From CALJFL01 sp039964455 (GTDB taxonomy: Bacteria > Pseudomonadota > Gammaproteobacteria > Pseudomonadales > Halieaceae), in assembly GCA_039964455.1 (NCBI GenBank), contig JBDVXK010000019.1, forward strand, positions 1 to 64,000: a stretch of 64,000 nucleotides of DNA, read 5' to 3'. The notes under the pieces were generated by a model. The model was not told the origin of the DNA and ran no database searches. It was given only the letters and a program-made list of their open reading frames with translations. The position numbers were made by a program, and so were the translations under genes. Positions 25,322-34,577 of this stretch are shown here, one piece after another. The first letter of the stretch is position 1. Every line of letters starts with the position of its first letter.

Positions 25322-25348
25322 CACGTTTGCGGAAGATGCGCGAACGTG
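25322..25348. terminator. stem-loop downstream of dsbD
   Basis: CACGTTTGCG (25322-25331) pairs with CGCGAACGTG (25339-25348) with one G-T wobble, closing a 7-nt loop. It begins 12 bp after the dsbD stop. No T-tract follows, so it is more likely an mRNA-stabilising or Rho-related end structure than a classical terminator. The rest of the gap to aroQ shows no gene. Confidence 0.4.
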
Positions 25349-25525
25349 CCGATATCGTGTAGCGCAGGCGGCGAAGATACCCGCATTTTGTCAAAACTGG
25401 CTAACTTCGGTAAATCAGCGGCCATCTGCGCCCAATTCCTGTAAAAGTTACAAAATGCATAGACAATAGCCGAACTTTCAGCGACACTGGCACAGAATCG
25501 CGCGCTGACAGAGATTGCCTGCCTT

Positions 25526-25969
25526 ATGGCCACCATTCTTGTTCTCCACGGTCCCAACCTGAATTTGCTTGGCGAACGCGAGCCCGACATCTACGGTTCC
25601 ACTACCCTCAACGATATCAATTTGCAGCTTGAGCAGGCCGCCCAGTCTCGTGGCCATCACCTGCTGGCAATGCAGAGCAATGCCGAATACGAGTTGGTCG
25701 AGCGCGTGCAGGACGCGCGACACGAGGGAGTTAATTTCATTGTTCTAAACCCGGCCGCCTTCACTCACACCAGTGTTGCCCTGCGCGATGCCCTGGCTGC
25801 CGTGGCTATCCCCTTCATTGAAGTGCACCTGTCTAACGTGCACGCCAGGGAAGAGTTCCGTCATCAATCCTATTTTTCCGACCTGGCCGTGGGTGTTATC
25901 TGCGGCCTGGGCGCACAAGGCTATGATCTCGCTTTACAGGCGGCAATCACTCAACTGGAACAGTCTTAA
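25526..25969 (+). CDS. aroQ: 3-dehydroquinate dehydratase, type II
   Basis: Removes water from 3-dehydroquinate in the shikimate pathway. The 147-residue protein is a typical small type II enzyme. The N-terminal LVLHGPNLNLLGEREPDIYG carries the active-site arginine and tyrosine region, NPAAFTHTSVALRDA is the substrate-binding loop, and EVHLSNVHAREEFRHQSY holds the catalytic histidine. It stands 21 bp before accB and is likely in one operon with accB, accC and prmA, a common order in gammaproteobacteria. Confidence 0.96.
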   Translation: MATILVLHGPNLNLLGEREPDIYGSTTLNDINLQLEQAAQSRGHHLLAMQSNAEYELVERVQDARHEGVNFIVLNPAAFTHTSVALRDALAAVAIPFIEVHLSNVHAREEFRHQSYFSDLAVGVICGLGAQGYDLALQAAITQLEQS

Positions 25970-25990
25970 CACTCCACAGGGGATACGACT

Positions 25991-26461
25991 ATGGACATTC
26001 GCAAGGTTAAAAAACTGATCGAGCTCCTCGAAGAGTCCAATATCGATGAAATCGAGATCAAGGAAGGTGAAGAGTCTGTACGTATAAGCCGCAATGGCGC
26101 ACAGGCGCTGATGGCCGCACCGGCCGCTTACGCCGCACCCATGGCCCCGGCGCCCGCACCCGTGGCCGCAGCACCTGCCGCCGCTGCTCCTGCGGCCGAA
26201 ACCGCTGCCCCGGCAGCAGCCACCAGCGGCCATGTTGTCGCCTCGCCAATGGTCGGCACGTTTTACCGCTCACCCTCGCCCACATCCGCCTCCTTTGTTG
26301 AGGTAGGCCAAACCGTCAAAGTGGGTGATGTGATTTGCATCGTCGAAGCAATGAAGATGATGAACCAGATCGAGGCAGACAAGGCGGGCGTGGTCGAGGC
26401 CATACTGGTGGAGAATGGCGAGCCGGTCGAATTCGACCAACCCCTTGTGTCCATTGTTTAG
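25991..26461 (+). CDS. accB: biotin carboxyl carrier protein of acetyl-CoA carboxylase
   Basis: Carries the carboxylated biotin between the two half-reactions that make malonyl-CoA for fatty acid synthesis. The 156-residue protein has an N-terminal region (MDIRKVKKLIELLEESNIDE), an Ala/Pro-rich flexible linker (about residues 38-75) and a C-terminal biotinyl domain. The biotinylated lysine is K122 in EAMKMM. AGGGG precedes the ATG. It is followed by accC 38 bp later. Confidence 0.97.
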   Translation: MDIRKVKKLIELLEESNIDEIEIKEGEESVRISRNGAQALMAAPAAYAAPMAPAPAPVAAAPAAAAPAAETAAPAAATSGHVVASPMVGTFYRSPSPTSASFVEVGQTVKVGDVICIVEAMKMMNQIEADKAGVVEAILVENGEPVEFDQPLVSIV

Positions 26462-26499
26462 AACGCCTTCGTCAACCGCGCAAGCAGAGGATAAAAGCA

Positions 26500-27855
26500 A
26501 TGCCAATCCTGGATAAGGTACTCATCGCCAACCGCGGCGAGATTGCCCTGCGCATTTTGCGGGCCTGTAAGGAACTCGGTATCCGCACCGTGGCGGTACA
26601 CTCGACGGCTGACACCGAACTGATGCACGTGCGCCTCGCTGACGAGTCTGTGTGTATAGGCCCAGCGCCATCCATGGAAAGCTACCTCAATGTGCCGGCT
26701 ATTATCAGCGCGGCCGAAGTGACCAATGCCAGCGCGATACACCCGGGATACGGCTTTCTGGCCGAAAATGCGGACTTTGCCGATCAAGTAGAGAAGAGTG
26801 GCTTTGTGTTTATCGGGCCCACAGCCGACACCATCCGCCTGATGGGCGACAAGGTCTCAGCCATCGATGCCATGAAAAAATCCGGAGTGCCAACCGTTCC
26901 GGGCTCGGATGGCCCGCTGGATGAAGATAATGATCGAACACTGGAAATCGCACGCCGCATCGGCTTTCCGGTGATTGTAAAAGCCGCGGCTGGCGGCGGT
27001 GGCCGCGGCATGCGCGTAGTACACAACGAGGCCGCGCTGATCAACTCAGTACAGGTCACGCAGTCAGAAGCGGCAGCGGCCTTTGGTTCCGATGTGGTTT
27101 ATCTGGAGAAATTCCTGCAAAAGCCACGACATGTGGAAGTACAAATCATCGCCGACGGCCAGGGTAATGCCATTCACCTGGGTGATCGTGACTGCTCCTT
27201 ACAGCGGCGCCACCAAAAGGTGCTGGAAGAGGCACCGGCGCCGGACATCGATGAGGATATGCGGCAGCAGGTGGCCGAGGCCTGCGTAAACGCCTGTATC
27301 GAGATAGGTTATCGCGGTGCCGGAACGTTTGAATTTCTCTACGAAGACGGCGGATTTTACTTTATCGAGATGAATACCCGCGTGCAGGTAGAGCATCCGG
27401 TTACCGAAATGATCAGCGGCATCGATATCGTCAAGGAGCAGTTGCGCATTGCCGCCGACATGCCGCTGTCGGTCAAGCAGGAAGACATCTCTTTCTATGG
27501 CCACTCCTTCGAATGCCGAATCAACGCTGAAGATCCGCAGAACTTCCTGCCCTCGCCGGGTAAGGTGACAACCTTTCATGCCCCAGGTGGACCGGGAGTA
27601 CGCGTGGACTCCCACTTGTACGACGGTTATACCGTGCCGCCTTTCTACGATTCACTGATTGCCAAGATCATCAGTTTCGGGGAAACCCGCGAGGTCGCGC
27701 TGGCCCGTATGCGCCAGGCACTGGACGAGCTGGTGGTAGAGGGTATTCGCACCAATACCCCACTGCACCGGGAGCTGGTTAGAGACCGCTCATTTCAGGC
27801 CGGCGGTGTCAGCATCCACTACCTGGAAGGCAAGCTGGAAGACAAGTTCGGCTGA
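26500..27855 (+). CDS. accC: biotin carboxylase subunit of acetyl-CoA carboxylase
   Basis: Carboxylates biotin on AccB using ATP and bicarbonate. The 451-residue ATP-grasp enzyme has the N-terminal KVLIANRGEIALRILRAC, the glycine-rich ATP loop KAAAGGGGRGMR and the catalytic EMNTRVQVEHPVTE segment. I used the ATG at 26500, preceded by AGAGGA, rather than the longer frame that overlaps accB. The prmA GTG lies 6 bp after its stop, so all four genes aroQ-accB-accC-prmA read as one unit. Confidence 0.97.
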   Translation: MPILDKVLIANRGEIALRILRACKELGIRTVAVHSTADTELMHVRLADESVCIGPAPSMESYLNVPAIISAAEVTNASAIHPGYGFLAENADFADQVEKSGFVFIGPTADTIRLMGDKVSAIDAMKKSGVPTVPGSDGPLDEDNDRTLEIARRIGFPVIVKAAAGGGGRGMRVVHNEAALINSVQVTQSEAAAAFGSDVVYLEKFLQKPRHVEVQIIADGQGNAIHLGDRDCSLQRRHQKVLEEAPAPDIDEDMRQQVAEACVNACIEIGYRGAGTFEFLYEDGGFYFIEMNTRVQVEHPVTEMISGIDIVKEQLRIAADMPLSVKQEDISFYGHSFECRINAEDPQNFLPSPGKVTTFHAPGGPGVRVDSHLYDGYTVPPFYDSLIAKIISFGETREVALARMRQALDELVVEGIRTNTPLHRELVRDRSFQAGGVSIHYLEGKLEDKFG

Positions 27856-27861
27856 TTCGCT

Positions 27862-28755
27862 GTGACCTGGTTACAGCTGCGCCTGGACACCCACCCTGAG
27901 GCCGTCACAAGCCTCGAAGATCTGATGCTGGCTACCGGCGCTGTGTCTGTCACGCTGGAAGACAATGCCGACGAGCCAGTGCTTGAGCCGGCTGTGGGCG
28001 AAACGCCACTCTGGCAGCAAACCCGCCTAACGGGCCTTTACCCCGCCGATACCGACATGAAGGCCGTGCTTGCGGAGTTCCCCGCTAATTTACTGACACG
28101 CTCCAATGAGCGCGTGGAAATCCTGGAGGATAAAGACTGGGAGCGGGAGTGGATGCAGCACTACCAGCCCATGCAGTTTGGCGAACGACTGTGGGTGTGC
28201 CCCAGCTGGCTGGAACCGCCAGATCCCGATGCTATTAACCTGCTGCTGGATCCAGGCCTGGCCTTTGGCACAGGCACCCACCCCACGACAGCGCTTTGCC
28301 TTGCCGCCCTTGCCGGGCTGGACCTGACCGACACCACGGCTGTCGACTACGGCTGCGGCTCGGGCATTCTGGCGGTTGCGGCACTGAAGTTGGGAACCAA
28401 CGGGCTGCTGGCTGTAGACAATGACCCACAGGCCCTGGCCGCAACGCTGGACAATGCCAGTCGCAACGCGATACCGCCTGAGCAGCTGGAGGTGGCGCTG
28501 CCAGGTGCCTACTCTGCGGAAGACTGGTCGGCGCGGGCCGAGCTGGTGGTCGCCAACATTCTTGCCGGCCCGCTGATCGAGCTGTCAGATACCCTGCTCG
28601 CCCTACTCAAACCGGGCGGCACCTTGCTGCTGTCAGGCCTTCTCGCCAGCCAGGCGGAAGTTGTTTGCGCGCATTATGCGCCACACATCAACATTGCTGT
28701 CAGTGGCGAAACCGATGGCTGGGTATGCCTGCAGGGCACACTGGCAACCGCATAA
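27862..28755 (+). CDS. prmA: ribosomal protein L11 methyltransferase
   Basis: Methylates ribosomal protein L11 at several amino groups using S-adenosylmethionine. The 297-residue protein has an N-terminal substrate-binding domain and a Rossmann-fold methyltransferase with the SAM loop VDYGCGSGILAVAA and the catalytic-site motif VVANILAGPLIEL. The preceding GTHPTT segment is typical of PrmA. It starts with GTG at 27862. A probable terminator follows at 28797. Confidence 0.95.
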   Translation: MTWLQLRLDTHPEAVTSLEDLMLATGAVSVTLEDNADEPVLEPAVGETPLWQQTRLTGLYPADTDMKAVLAEFPANLLTRSNERVEILEDKDWEREWMQHYQPMQFGERLWVCPSWLEPPDPDAINLLLDPGLAFGTGTHPTTALCLAALAGLDLTDTTAVDYGCGSGILAVAALKLGTNGLLAVDNDPQALAATLDNASRNAIPPEQLEVALPGAYSAEDWSARAELVVANILAGPLIELSDTLLALLKPGGTLLLSGLLASQAEVVCAHYAPHINIAVSGETDGWVCLQGTLATA

Positions 28756-28796
28756 ACCGGCAGCGCTACAACGCCAATCTCTCGAAGTCACCCGCG

Positions 28797-28830
28797 ACTG
28801 AAAAATTGGCGGTTTTTTGTTCAGTTTTTC
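28797..28830 (+). terminator. probable intrinsic terminator after prmA
   Basis: ACTGAA (28797-28802) pairs with TTCAGT (28820-28825), the stem is extended by A/T pairs inside, and TTTTTC follows. The stem is short and AT-rich, so strength is uncertain. Downstream, TATGAT (28854-28859) with a GGCGCC discriminator may be the -10 of the dusB-fis promoter; its -35 is not clear. Confidence 0.45.
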
Positions 28831-28897
28831 TTTTCCCCTGACAAGCTGTCGAGTATGATGGCGCCTCTTTTTTACAGCAGTTTTAAAACGTCTCTCG

Positions 28898-29890
28898 ATG
28901 CTACAAATCGGACCTTATACATTGCGCAATCGTGTTGCACTGGCCCCCATGGCCGGCGTTACCGATCTTCCATTTCGGCGCCTTTGTGCCGAACTGGGCG
29001 CCGGCCTGGTTGTGTCCGAGATGATCAGCAGCAAACCCGAGCTGCGCGAGTCCCGCAAAACCCAATGGCGCAGTCGCCACGACGGTGAGGCAGAGCCACG
29101 CTCCATACAGATAGCTGGCAACGATCCCGAGCAGATGGCCGAGGCCGCACGCTACAACGTGGCCAACGGCGCGCAAATCATTGATATCAACATGGGCTGT
29201 CCCGCCAAGAAGGTGTGCCGCAAGGCGGCTGGTTCAGCGCTGTTGGCTGATGAAGACCTGGTGAAGGCCATACTGGAGAGTGTGGTTGAGTCCGTATCCG
29301 TGCCGGTGACCCTGAAGATCCGCACAGGCTCTTCCCCGGCACAGCGCAACGGCATGACCATTGCCCGAATCGCTGAAGACGCCGGCATCGCCGCGCTGGC
29401 AGTTCACGGCCGCACCAGAGCCTGCGCCTTCAAGGGCGAGGTTGAATACGACACGATTGCTGACATTGTTACAGCTACCGATTTCCCGGTGTTCGCCAAT
29501 GGTGACATCGATAGCCCGACCAGCGCAGCAGCCGTTATGCGCTACACCGGTGCCGCCGGTGTGATGATAGGCCGGGCGGCCCAGGGCCAACCCTGGCTGT
29601 GCGGGCAGATTGCCCAACACCTGGAGAGCGGGGAGACGCCACCCGCCCCCATTCTGGCCGAACAATTCGAGATACTGAGGCGTCACGTCGCCGAACTACA
29701 CAACTTTTACGGTGATTTTATGGGTGTTCGCATTGCCCGTAAGCACACCGGTTGGTACCTGCAGCAACACCAGCATCCCCGTTGCCGAGAGTTGAAGCAG
29801 ACTTTCAACACCCTGGGCACACCGGGCGAACAACTACACCTGATAGATCAAATTTTCCATATTCTAAGTGAAGAGGCATTAGCAGCATGA
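28898..29890 (+). CDS. dusB: tRNA-dihydrouridine synthase B
   Basis: FMN enzyme that reduces uridine to dihydrouridine in tRNA. The 330-residue protein has the N-terminal LRNRVALAPMAGVTDLPFR, the catalytic cysteine in NMGCPAKKVCRK, and the HGRTR and GDIDSP flavin-binding motifs. The stop overlaps the fis start by 4 bp (ATGA), reproducing the dusB-fis operon of enteric bacteria. A GC-rich discriminator after the likely -10 at 28854 would fit growth-rate control, as known for fis. Confidence 0.95.
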   Translation: MLQIGPYTLRNRVALAPMAGVTDLPFRRLCAELGAGLVVSEMISSKPELRESRKTQWRSRHDGEAEPRSIQIAGNDPEQMAEAARYNVANGAQIIDINMGCPAKKVCRKAAGSALLADEDLVKAILESVVESVSVPVTLKIRTGSSPAQRNGMTIARIAEDAGIAALAVHGRTRACAFKGEVEYDTIADIVTATDFPVFANGDIDSPTSAAAVMRYTGAAGVMIGRAAQGQPWLCGQIAQHLESGETPPAPILAEQFEILRRHVAELHNFYGDFMGVRIARKHTGWYLQQHQHPRCRELKQTFNTLGTPGEQLHLIDQIFHILSEEALAA

Positions 29891-30219
29891 CAAGGGCTGA
29901 ACCCCTGGCGCCACACGTGGCAAGCAACGACGAGAACATCATCGACACAAGCGATACCGAGACCAACCACGCCAGCCATCTGCGCGACGCGGTCACCGAT
30001 TCAGTGCGTAACTACCTGAAAGAGCTTGATGGCCAAATGACCACCGACTTTTACCAGATGGTACTTGCTGAAATTGAGGCGCCGCTGTTGACGGAAATCA
30101 TGACCTACACGCGCAACAACCAGACCAAGGCGTCGATCATGTTGGGGTTGAACCGCGGTACGCTGCGCAAAAAGCTCAAACAATACGACCTGATCGCCGG
30201 CAACAAGGACGAGGACTGA
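29887..30219 (+). CDS. fis: nucleoid protein Fis
   Basis: Small DNA-bending protein that activates rRNA promoters and organises the nucleoid. The 110-residue chain ends with the highly conserved helix-turn-helix (NQTKASIMLGLNRGTLRKKL) and has a longer acidic N-terminus than the 98-residue E. coli protein. It is translated with dusB through a 4-bp overlap and lies 9 bp before purH. The tandem rRNA promoters at the left edge of the window are natural targets, though no Fis site was mapped there. Confidence 0.95.
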   Translation: MTRAEPLAPHVASNDENIIDTSDTETNHASHLRDAVTDSVRNYLKELDGQMTTDFYQMVLAEIEAPLLTEIMTYTRNNQTKASIMLGLNRGTLRKKLKQYDLIAGNKDED

Positions 30220-30227
30220 ACCCAGCA

Positions 30228-31802
30228 ATGAGCGCTACAGACCTGGTTCCAGTAAAACGCGCGCTAATTAGCGTATCCGACAAATCCGGCATCGTAGAAT
30301 TTGCCAGCGCGCTGCGTGAAGCAGGCGTTGAGCTGCTTTCTACGGGCGGCACCTACCGACTACTCAAGGAAAATAACCTCGACGTTACCGAGGTCTCGGA
30401 CTACACCGGGTTTCCCGAGATGATGGACGGCAGGGTCAAGACCCTGCACCCCAAGGTTCACGGTGGCATCCTCGCCAGGCGCGGACAGGACGACAGCGTG
30501 ATGGCCGCTCACGGCATCGACGCGATCGATATGGTCGTGGTGAACCTCTATCCCTTTGAAGCCACCGTGGCCAAACCGGACTGCAGCCTGGAAGACGCCA
30601 TCGAGAATATCGATATCGGCGGACCGACCATGGTCCGTGCGGCGGCCAAGAATCACCGCTTCGTGAACATCGTGGTCAACGCCAGCGATTACGCCACTAT
30701 CATCGACGAGATGAAGGCCAACAACGGCGCCACGGCCTACGCAACCCGCTTCGATTTGGCCATCAAGGCTTACGAACATACGGCGGCCTATGACGGCGCG
30801 ATTGCCAACCATTTCGGCAGCCTGGTGCCGGGCGGCTCAGACAGCTTCCCCCGCACCTTCAATACCCAGTTCAACAAGGTGCAGGAAATGCGCTACGGCG
30901 AAAACCCTCACCAGAAAGCTGCCTTTTACAAAGAGGCCAATCCCGCCGAAGTCGGCATTGCCACCGCCACACAGTTGCAAGGTAAGGAACTGTCTTACAA
31001 CAACGTGGCCGACACCGATGCTGCACTTGAATGCGTAAAGAATTTCGACCAGCCGGCCTGTGTCATCGTGAAGCACGCCAACCCCTGCGGCGTGGCCGTA
31101 GCGGACGACATTGGCAAGGCCTATGATCTGGCCTTCGCTACCGACCCTGAATCGGCCTTTGGTGGCATCATTGCCTTCAACCGGGAGCTGGACGCTGCCA
31201 CCGCTGCCGCCATTTGCGAGCGCCAGTTCGTGGAAGTGATCATCGCACCAACCATCAGCGCTGCAGCCGCTGAAGCGGTATCCGGCAAAAAGAATGTCAG
31301 GCTGTTGGCCTGCGGCGAGTGGTCCAGCGCTGTACCGGCACTGGACTACAAACGCGTCAACGGTGGCCTGCTGGTACAGGACCGAGACCTGGGCATGATC
31401 ACGCTGGACGACCTCAAGGTCGTGAGCAAAGTGCAGCCCAGCGAGCAACAGTGGCAAGACCTGGTCTTCGCCTGGAAAGTCGCCAAGTTCGTGAAATCCA
31501 ATGCCATCGTCTACGCCAGCAACGGCCAGACCGTGGGCGTGGGCGCGGGCCAGATGAGCCGCATCAATTCCGCTCGCATCGCCGGCATCAAGGCCGAGCA
31601 TGCCGGTCTGCAGGTACCGGGATCAGTGATGGCATCCGACGCCTTCTTCCCCTTCCGCGACGGCATCGACAGCGCCGGTGAGGCGGGCATCGCCGCGGTG
31701 ATTCAGCCGGGCGGCTCAATGCGCGATGAAGAAGTAATTACCGCTGCCGACGAACACGGCATGGCAATGGTATTCACCAGCATGCGCCACTTCCGTCACT
31801 GA
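30228..31802 (+). CDS. purH: bifunctional AICAR transformylase/IMP cyclohydrolase
   Basis: Catalyses the last two steps of IMP synthesis. The 524-residue protein has an N-terminal cyclohydrolase domain (ALISVSDKSGIVEFA, ELLSTGGTYRLL, MMDGRVKTLHPKVHGG) and a C-terminal transformylase with the catalytic KHANPCG motif. The stop overlaps the purD start by one base (TGATG), so purH and purD are translationally linked. No PurR site can be placed in the 8 bp after fis, so purH may depend on the upstream promoter. Confidence 0.97.
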   Translation: MSATDLVPVKRALISVSDKSGIVEFASALREAGVELLSTGGTYRLLKENNLDVTEVSDYTGFPEMMDGRVKTLHPKVHGGILARRGQDDSVMAAHGIDAIDMVVVNLYPFEATVAKPDCSLEDAIENIDIGGPTMVRAAAKNHRFVNIVVNASDYATIIDEMKANNGATAYATRFDLAIKAYEHTAAYDGAIANHFGSLVPGGSDSFPRTFNTQFNKVQEMRYGENPHQKAAFYKEANPAEVGIATATQLQGKELSYNNVADTDAALECVKNFDQPACVIVKHANPCGVAVADDIGKAYDLAFATDPESAFGGIIAFNRELDAATAAAICERQFVEVIIAPTISAAAAEAVSGKKNVRLLACGEWSSAVPALDYKRVNGGLLVQDRDLGMITLDDLKVVSKVQPSEQQWQDLVFAWKVAKFVKSNAIVYASNGQTVGVGAGQMSRINSARIAGIKAEHAGLQVPGSVMASDAFFPFRDGIDSAGEAGIAAVIQPGGSMRDEEVITAADEHGMAMVFTSMRHFRH

Positions 31803-33094
31803 TGAACGTTTTAATCATAGGCGGCGGTGGCCGCGAACATGCTCTGGCCTGGAAGGCCGCCCAGTCGCCCCATGCTGATACCGTTTACGTGGCGCCCGGC
31901 AATGCCGGTACTGCAGCGGAACCTGGCATAGAGAATATCGCCCTCGATGTGATGGATTTTGAGGCGCTGGCAGATTTTGCGGTCGCCAACAATGTGGGCC
32001 TGACCATTATTGGACCGGAAGCGCCCTTAGTAGGCGGTGTGGTCAACTATTTCGAAGCTCGCAAGCTGCGCTGCTTCGGCCCGAGGGAAGGCGCCGCACA
32101 ATTGGAGGGCTCCAAAGCCTTTACCAAGGATTTCCTGGCGCGCCACGATATTCCCACGGGCAGCTACGGCAACTTTACCGAACTGGAACCTGCATTGGCC
32201 TACCTGCGCGAGCACGGCGCCCCCATTGTAGTGAAGGCCGACGGACTCGCCGCGGGCAAGGGCGTCATCGTTGCCGAAACGCTGCAGCAAGCTGAGGACG
32301 CCGTGACCGACATGCTCTCCGGTAACGCCTTTGGTGACGCCGGCTGCCGTGTGGTCATTGAAGAATTTTTGTCGGGCGAGGAAGCCAGCTTCATCGTGAT
32401 GGTTGACGGTGAGCATGTGTTACCCATGGCGACCAGCCAGGACCACAAACGCATAGGCGAAGGTGACACCGGACCCAATACTGGCGGCATGGGCGCTTAT
32501 TCTCCAGCCCCAGTAGTTACCCCGGACGTTCACCAGCGAATCATGGCCGAGGTCATACTTCCCACGGTTAGCGGCATGGCTGAGGAAGGCAATGCCTACA
32601 CCGGCTTCCTTTACGCCGGCTTGATGATCAGCCCGGATGGTGAGCCCAAAGTAATCGAGTACAACTGCCGCTTTGGCGACCCGGAGACGCAGCCTATTAT
32701 GATGCGACTGCAGTCCGACCTGGTCAGCCTGTGTGGAGATGCATTGGATGGTGCACTGGACAAAGCCAGTACCCAATGGGATCAACGCTGCGCCATTGGT
32801 GTGGTACTGGCTGCCGGCGGCTATCCCGGAAGTTATGGCAAAGGCACACCCATTGATGGGCTCGATGCCGAGCAAGCCGACAACATCAAGGTGTTTCATG
32901 CGGGAACTGCCGAGCACGATGGCCGTGTCGTCACCAGTGGCGGTCGCGTGCTCTGCGTGACGGCGCTGGGCGACAACATCGCCGCTGCTCAGCAGGACTG
33001 CTATCAGGCTGTCGACAAAATCAGTTGGGACGGCGTCACCCTTAGACGCGATATTGGCTGGCGTGCCATAGAGCGCTATAGTCAGGGCAACTGA
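31802..33094 (+). CDS. purD: phosphoribosylamine-glycine ligase
   Basis: ATP-grasp ligase that joins glycine to phosphoribosylamine in purine synthesis. The 430-residue protein begins MNVLIIGGGGREHALAWK, has the ATP-binding VVKADGLAAGKGV and the catalytic EYNCRFGDPETQ motif. It starts on the purH stop codon and ends 21 bp before coq7. Confidence 0.97.
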   Translation: MNVLIIGGGGREHALAWKAAQSPHADTVYVAPGNAGTAAEPGIENIALDVMDFEALADFAVANNVGLTIIGPEAPLVGGVVNYFEARKLRCFGPREGAAQLEGSKAFTKDFLARHDIPTGSYGNFTELEPALAYLREHGAPIVVKADGLAAGKGVIVAETLQQAEDAVTDMLSGNAFGDAGCRVVIEEFLSGEEASFIVMVDGEHVLPMATSQDHKRIGEGDTGPNTGGMGAYSPAPVVTPDVHQRIMAEVILPTVSGMAEEGNAYTGFLYAGLMISPDGEPKVIEYNCRFGDPETQPIMMRLQSDLVSLCGDALDGALDKASTQWDQRCAIGVVLAAGGYPGSYGKGTPIDGLDAEQADNIKVFHAGTAEHDGRVVTSGGRVLCVTALGDNIAAAQQDCYQAVDKISWDGVTLRRDIGWRAIERYSQGN

Positions 33095-33115
33095 ATTCCC
33101 CACGCGGAGCGCAAT

Positions 33116-33760
33116 ATGGGCCAACGGCGGCTGTCATTCGTAGATCGCCTGATCGGTGAAGCCGATACCGTGCTGCGCACATTGAGTAGCCGCGGCAATC
33201 AGGCTGCTCGTCCCTCCCCCGCCAGCGGGCACAGCGAAACCGAACTTAATGAAGGCCAGCGCAAACATGTCGCGGGCCTGATGCGGGTTAATCACACTGG
33301 CGAGGTCTGTGCCCAGGCGCTTTACCAGGGCCAGGCACTGACCGCCCGCCTACCCACCGTGCGAGAAGAAATGGACCAGGCCGCGGAGGAAGAGGTTGAC
33401 CACCTGGTGTGGTGCGAAGAACGCCTCAGAGAACTCAACAGCCGACCCAGCCTGCTCAACCCAGCGTGGTACGGGCTATCTTTTGCAGTAGGTGCCGTGG
33501 CCGGCGCCATAGGCGACAAGGTCAGCCTCGGTTTTGTGGCTGCTACAGAAGAACGAGTCTGTAATCACCTCAAGGATCACCTCAAGCAACTCCCCGAAGA
33601 CGACCGGAAGTCGCGCCTGATCCTGCAGCAAATGTTGGAAGATGAAGAGCGTCATGGCGAGAATGCGCTGGAAGCTGGCGGTACTGACTTTCCGCGCCCC
33701 GCGAAGGATGCAATGACGGCTGTTTCGGGGTTGATGACCAAGAGTAGTTATTGGGTCTAG
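33116..33760 (+). CDS. coq7: demethoxyubiquinol hydroxylase Coq7
   Basis: Di-iron monooxygenase of ubiquinone synthesis (the Coq7/UbiF step). The 214-residue protein contains the carboxylate-bridged di-iron ligand pattern in a ferritin-like four-helix bundle: E in RVNHTGEVCAQ, the EEVDHLVW pair, E in ATEERVCNHL and EDEERHGENA. Length and layout match the Pseudomonas enzyme. It is followed by a 265-bp gap containing a very large palindrome, then the convergent osmC-type gene. Confidence 0.93.
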   Translation: MGQRRLSFVDRLIGEADTVLRTLSSRGNQAARPSPASGHSETELNEGQRKHVAGLMRVNHTGEVCAQALYQGQALTARLPTVREEMDQAAEEEVDHLVWCEERLRELNSRPSLLNPAWYGLSFAVGAVAGAIGDKVSLGFVAATEERVCNHLKDHLKQLPEDDRKSRLILQQMLEDEERHGENALEAGGTDFPRPAKDAMTAVSGLMTKSSYWV

Positions 33761-33821
33761 GCCACTAACCCATAGAACATCCCAAGAAAATAGCTTCCAA
33801 GTGTGGTTCCACTGCGATCTA

Positions 33822-34013
33822 GCCTCAGCGATCGGAACGCCACTTCCCAGGCAATCAGGCCGTAGCTTTAGCCCACGCTTTCGGTCAGGAGCTTTCTGCG
33901 AGGACTGACCGAGTCCAGAATTTTGCAAAGCAAAATTTGTCGAGTTCCGCAGCAGCCTGACCGAAAGCGTGGGCTAACGGCCGCCTGGGGGGTGGCGTTC
34001 CGATCGTTGAGGC
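33822..34013. repeat. 192-bp near-perfect palindrome between convergent genes
   Basis: Outer arms (33822-33843 and 33992-34013) match over 21 of 22 positions. The match continues inward through CCCAGGC and GGCCGT to a perfect 21-bp pair (33869-33889 with 33956-33976). The left arm carries two extra 5-base insertions. The centre is a perfect hairpin AATTTTGC-AAA-GCAAAATT (33919-33937). It could act as a two-way terminator for coq7 and the osmC-type gene, or be a non-autonomous mobile element. No coding sequence lies inside. Confidence 0.8.
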
Positions 34014-34024
34014 GATGGCAAGCA

Positions 34025-34450
34025 CTAAGACTGAAACTCCACCACTTCATGACTGTGAGTGATCTCGACCCCACCGGCTCCCAGCATGATTGAGGCAGAG
34101 CAATACTTTTCTGCGGAGAGTTCCACCGCACGCTTCACCTGATTCTCTTTAAGGCCGATGCCAGTAACAACAAAGTGCATATTGATTTTGGTGAATACTG
34201 CTGGGACCTCGTCAGCCCGTTCCGCCTGCAATTCCACCCGGCAATCGACCACATTCTGGCGGGACTTCTTCAGCATGCTCATCACGTCATAAATCGAACA
34301 ACCGCCAGTACCGAGAAGCAGCATCTCCATAGGTCTACAACCCATATTCCTGCCACCAAGATCCTCGGGGCCGTCCATTACAACGGTATGACCGCTGCCC
34401 GACTCGCCAAGAAACATGGCGCCGTCCGTCCACTTTACTGTTGCCTGCAT
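34025..34450 (-). CDS. OsmC-family protein (YhfA-like)
   Basis: A 141-residue OsmC-fold protein. The two reactive cysteines typical of the fold are in GGCSIYDVM and KYCSASIML. It belongs to the YhfA-like subgroup, which sits divergent from crp in E. coli, exactly as here. The ATG at 34450 (MQATVKWTDGA) is chosen because the upstream in-frame extension does not fit the family. Peroxide reduction is known for some relatives, but the activity of this subgroup is not settled. Confidence 0.85.
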   Translation of the reverse strand: MQATVKWTDGAMFLGESGSGHTVVMDGPEDLGGRNMGCRPMEMLLLGTGGCSIYDVMSMLKKSRQNVVDCRVELQAERADEVPAVFTKINMHFVVTGIGLKENQVKRAVELSAEKYCSASIMLGAGGVEITHSHEVVEFQS

Positions 34451-34577
34451 AGTGCTCTCTTTCTCACAGATCCGGAATTTTGAGGCGCAGGAGCTTAGCA
34501 CAACAAGTTACGTTTTACTTGCAACCGCCGTGGGGTACTATCTGCTCTTACAGGCGGCATTTATAGCGAGGCACAGG

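Noticed and set aside
30837..31601. 254-codon open frame on the minus strand inside purH
   Set aside because: Fully antisense to a certain gene, with low-complexity composition typical of a codon-bias shadow.
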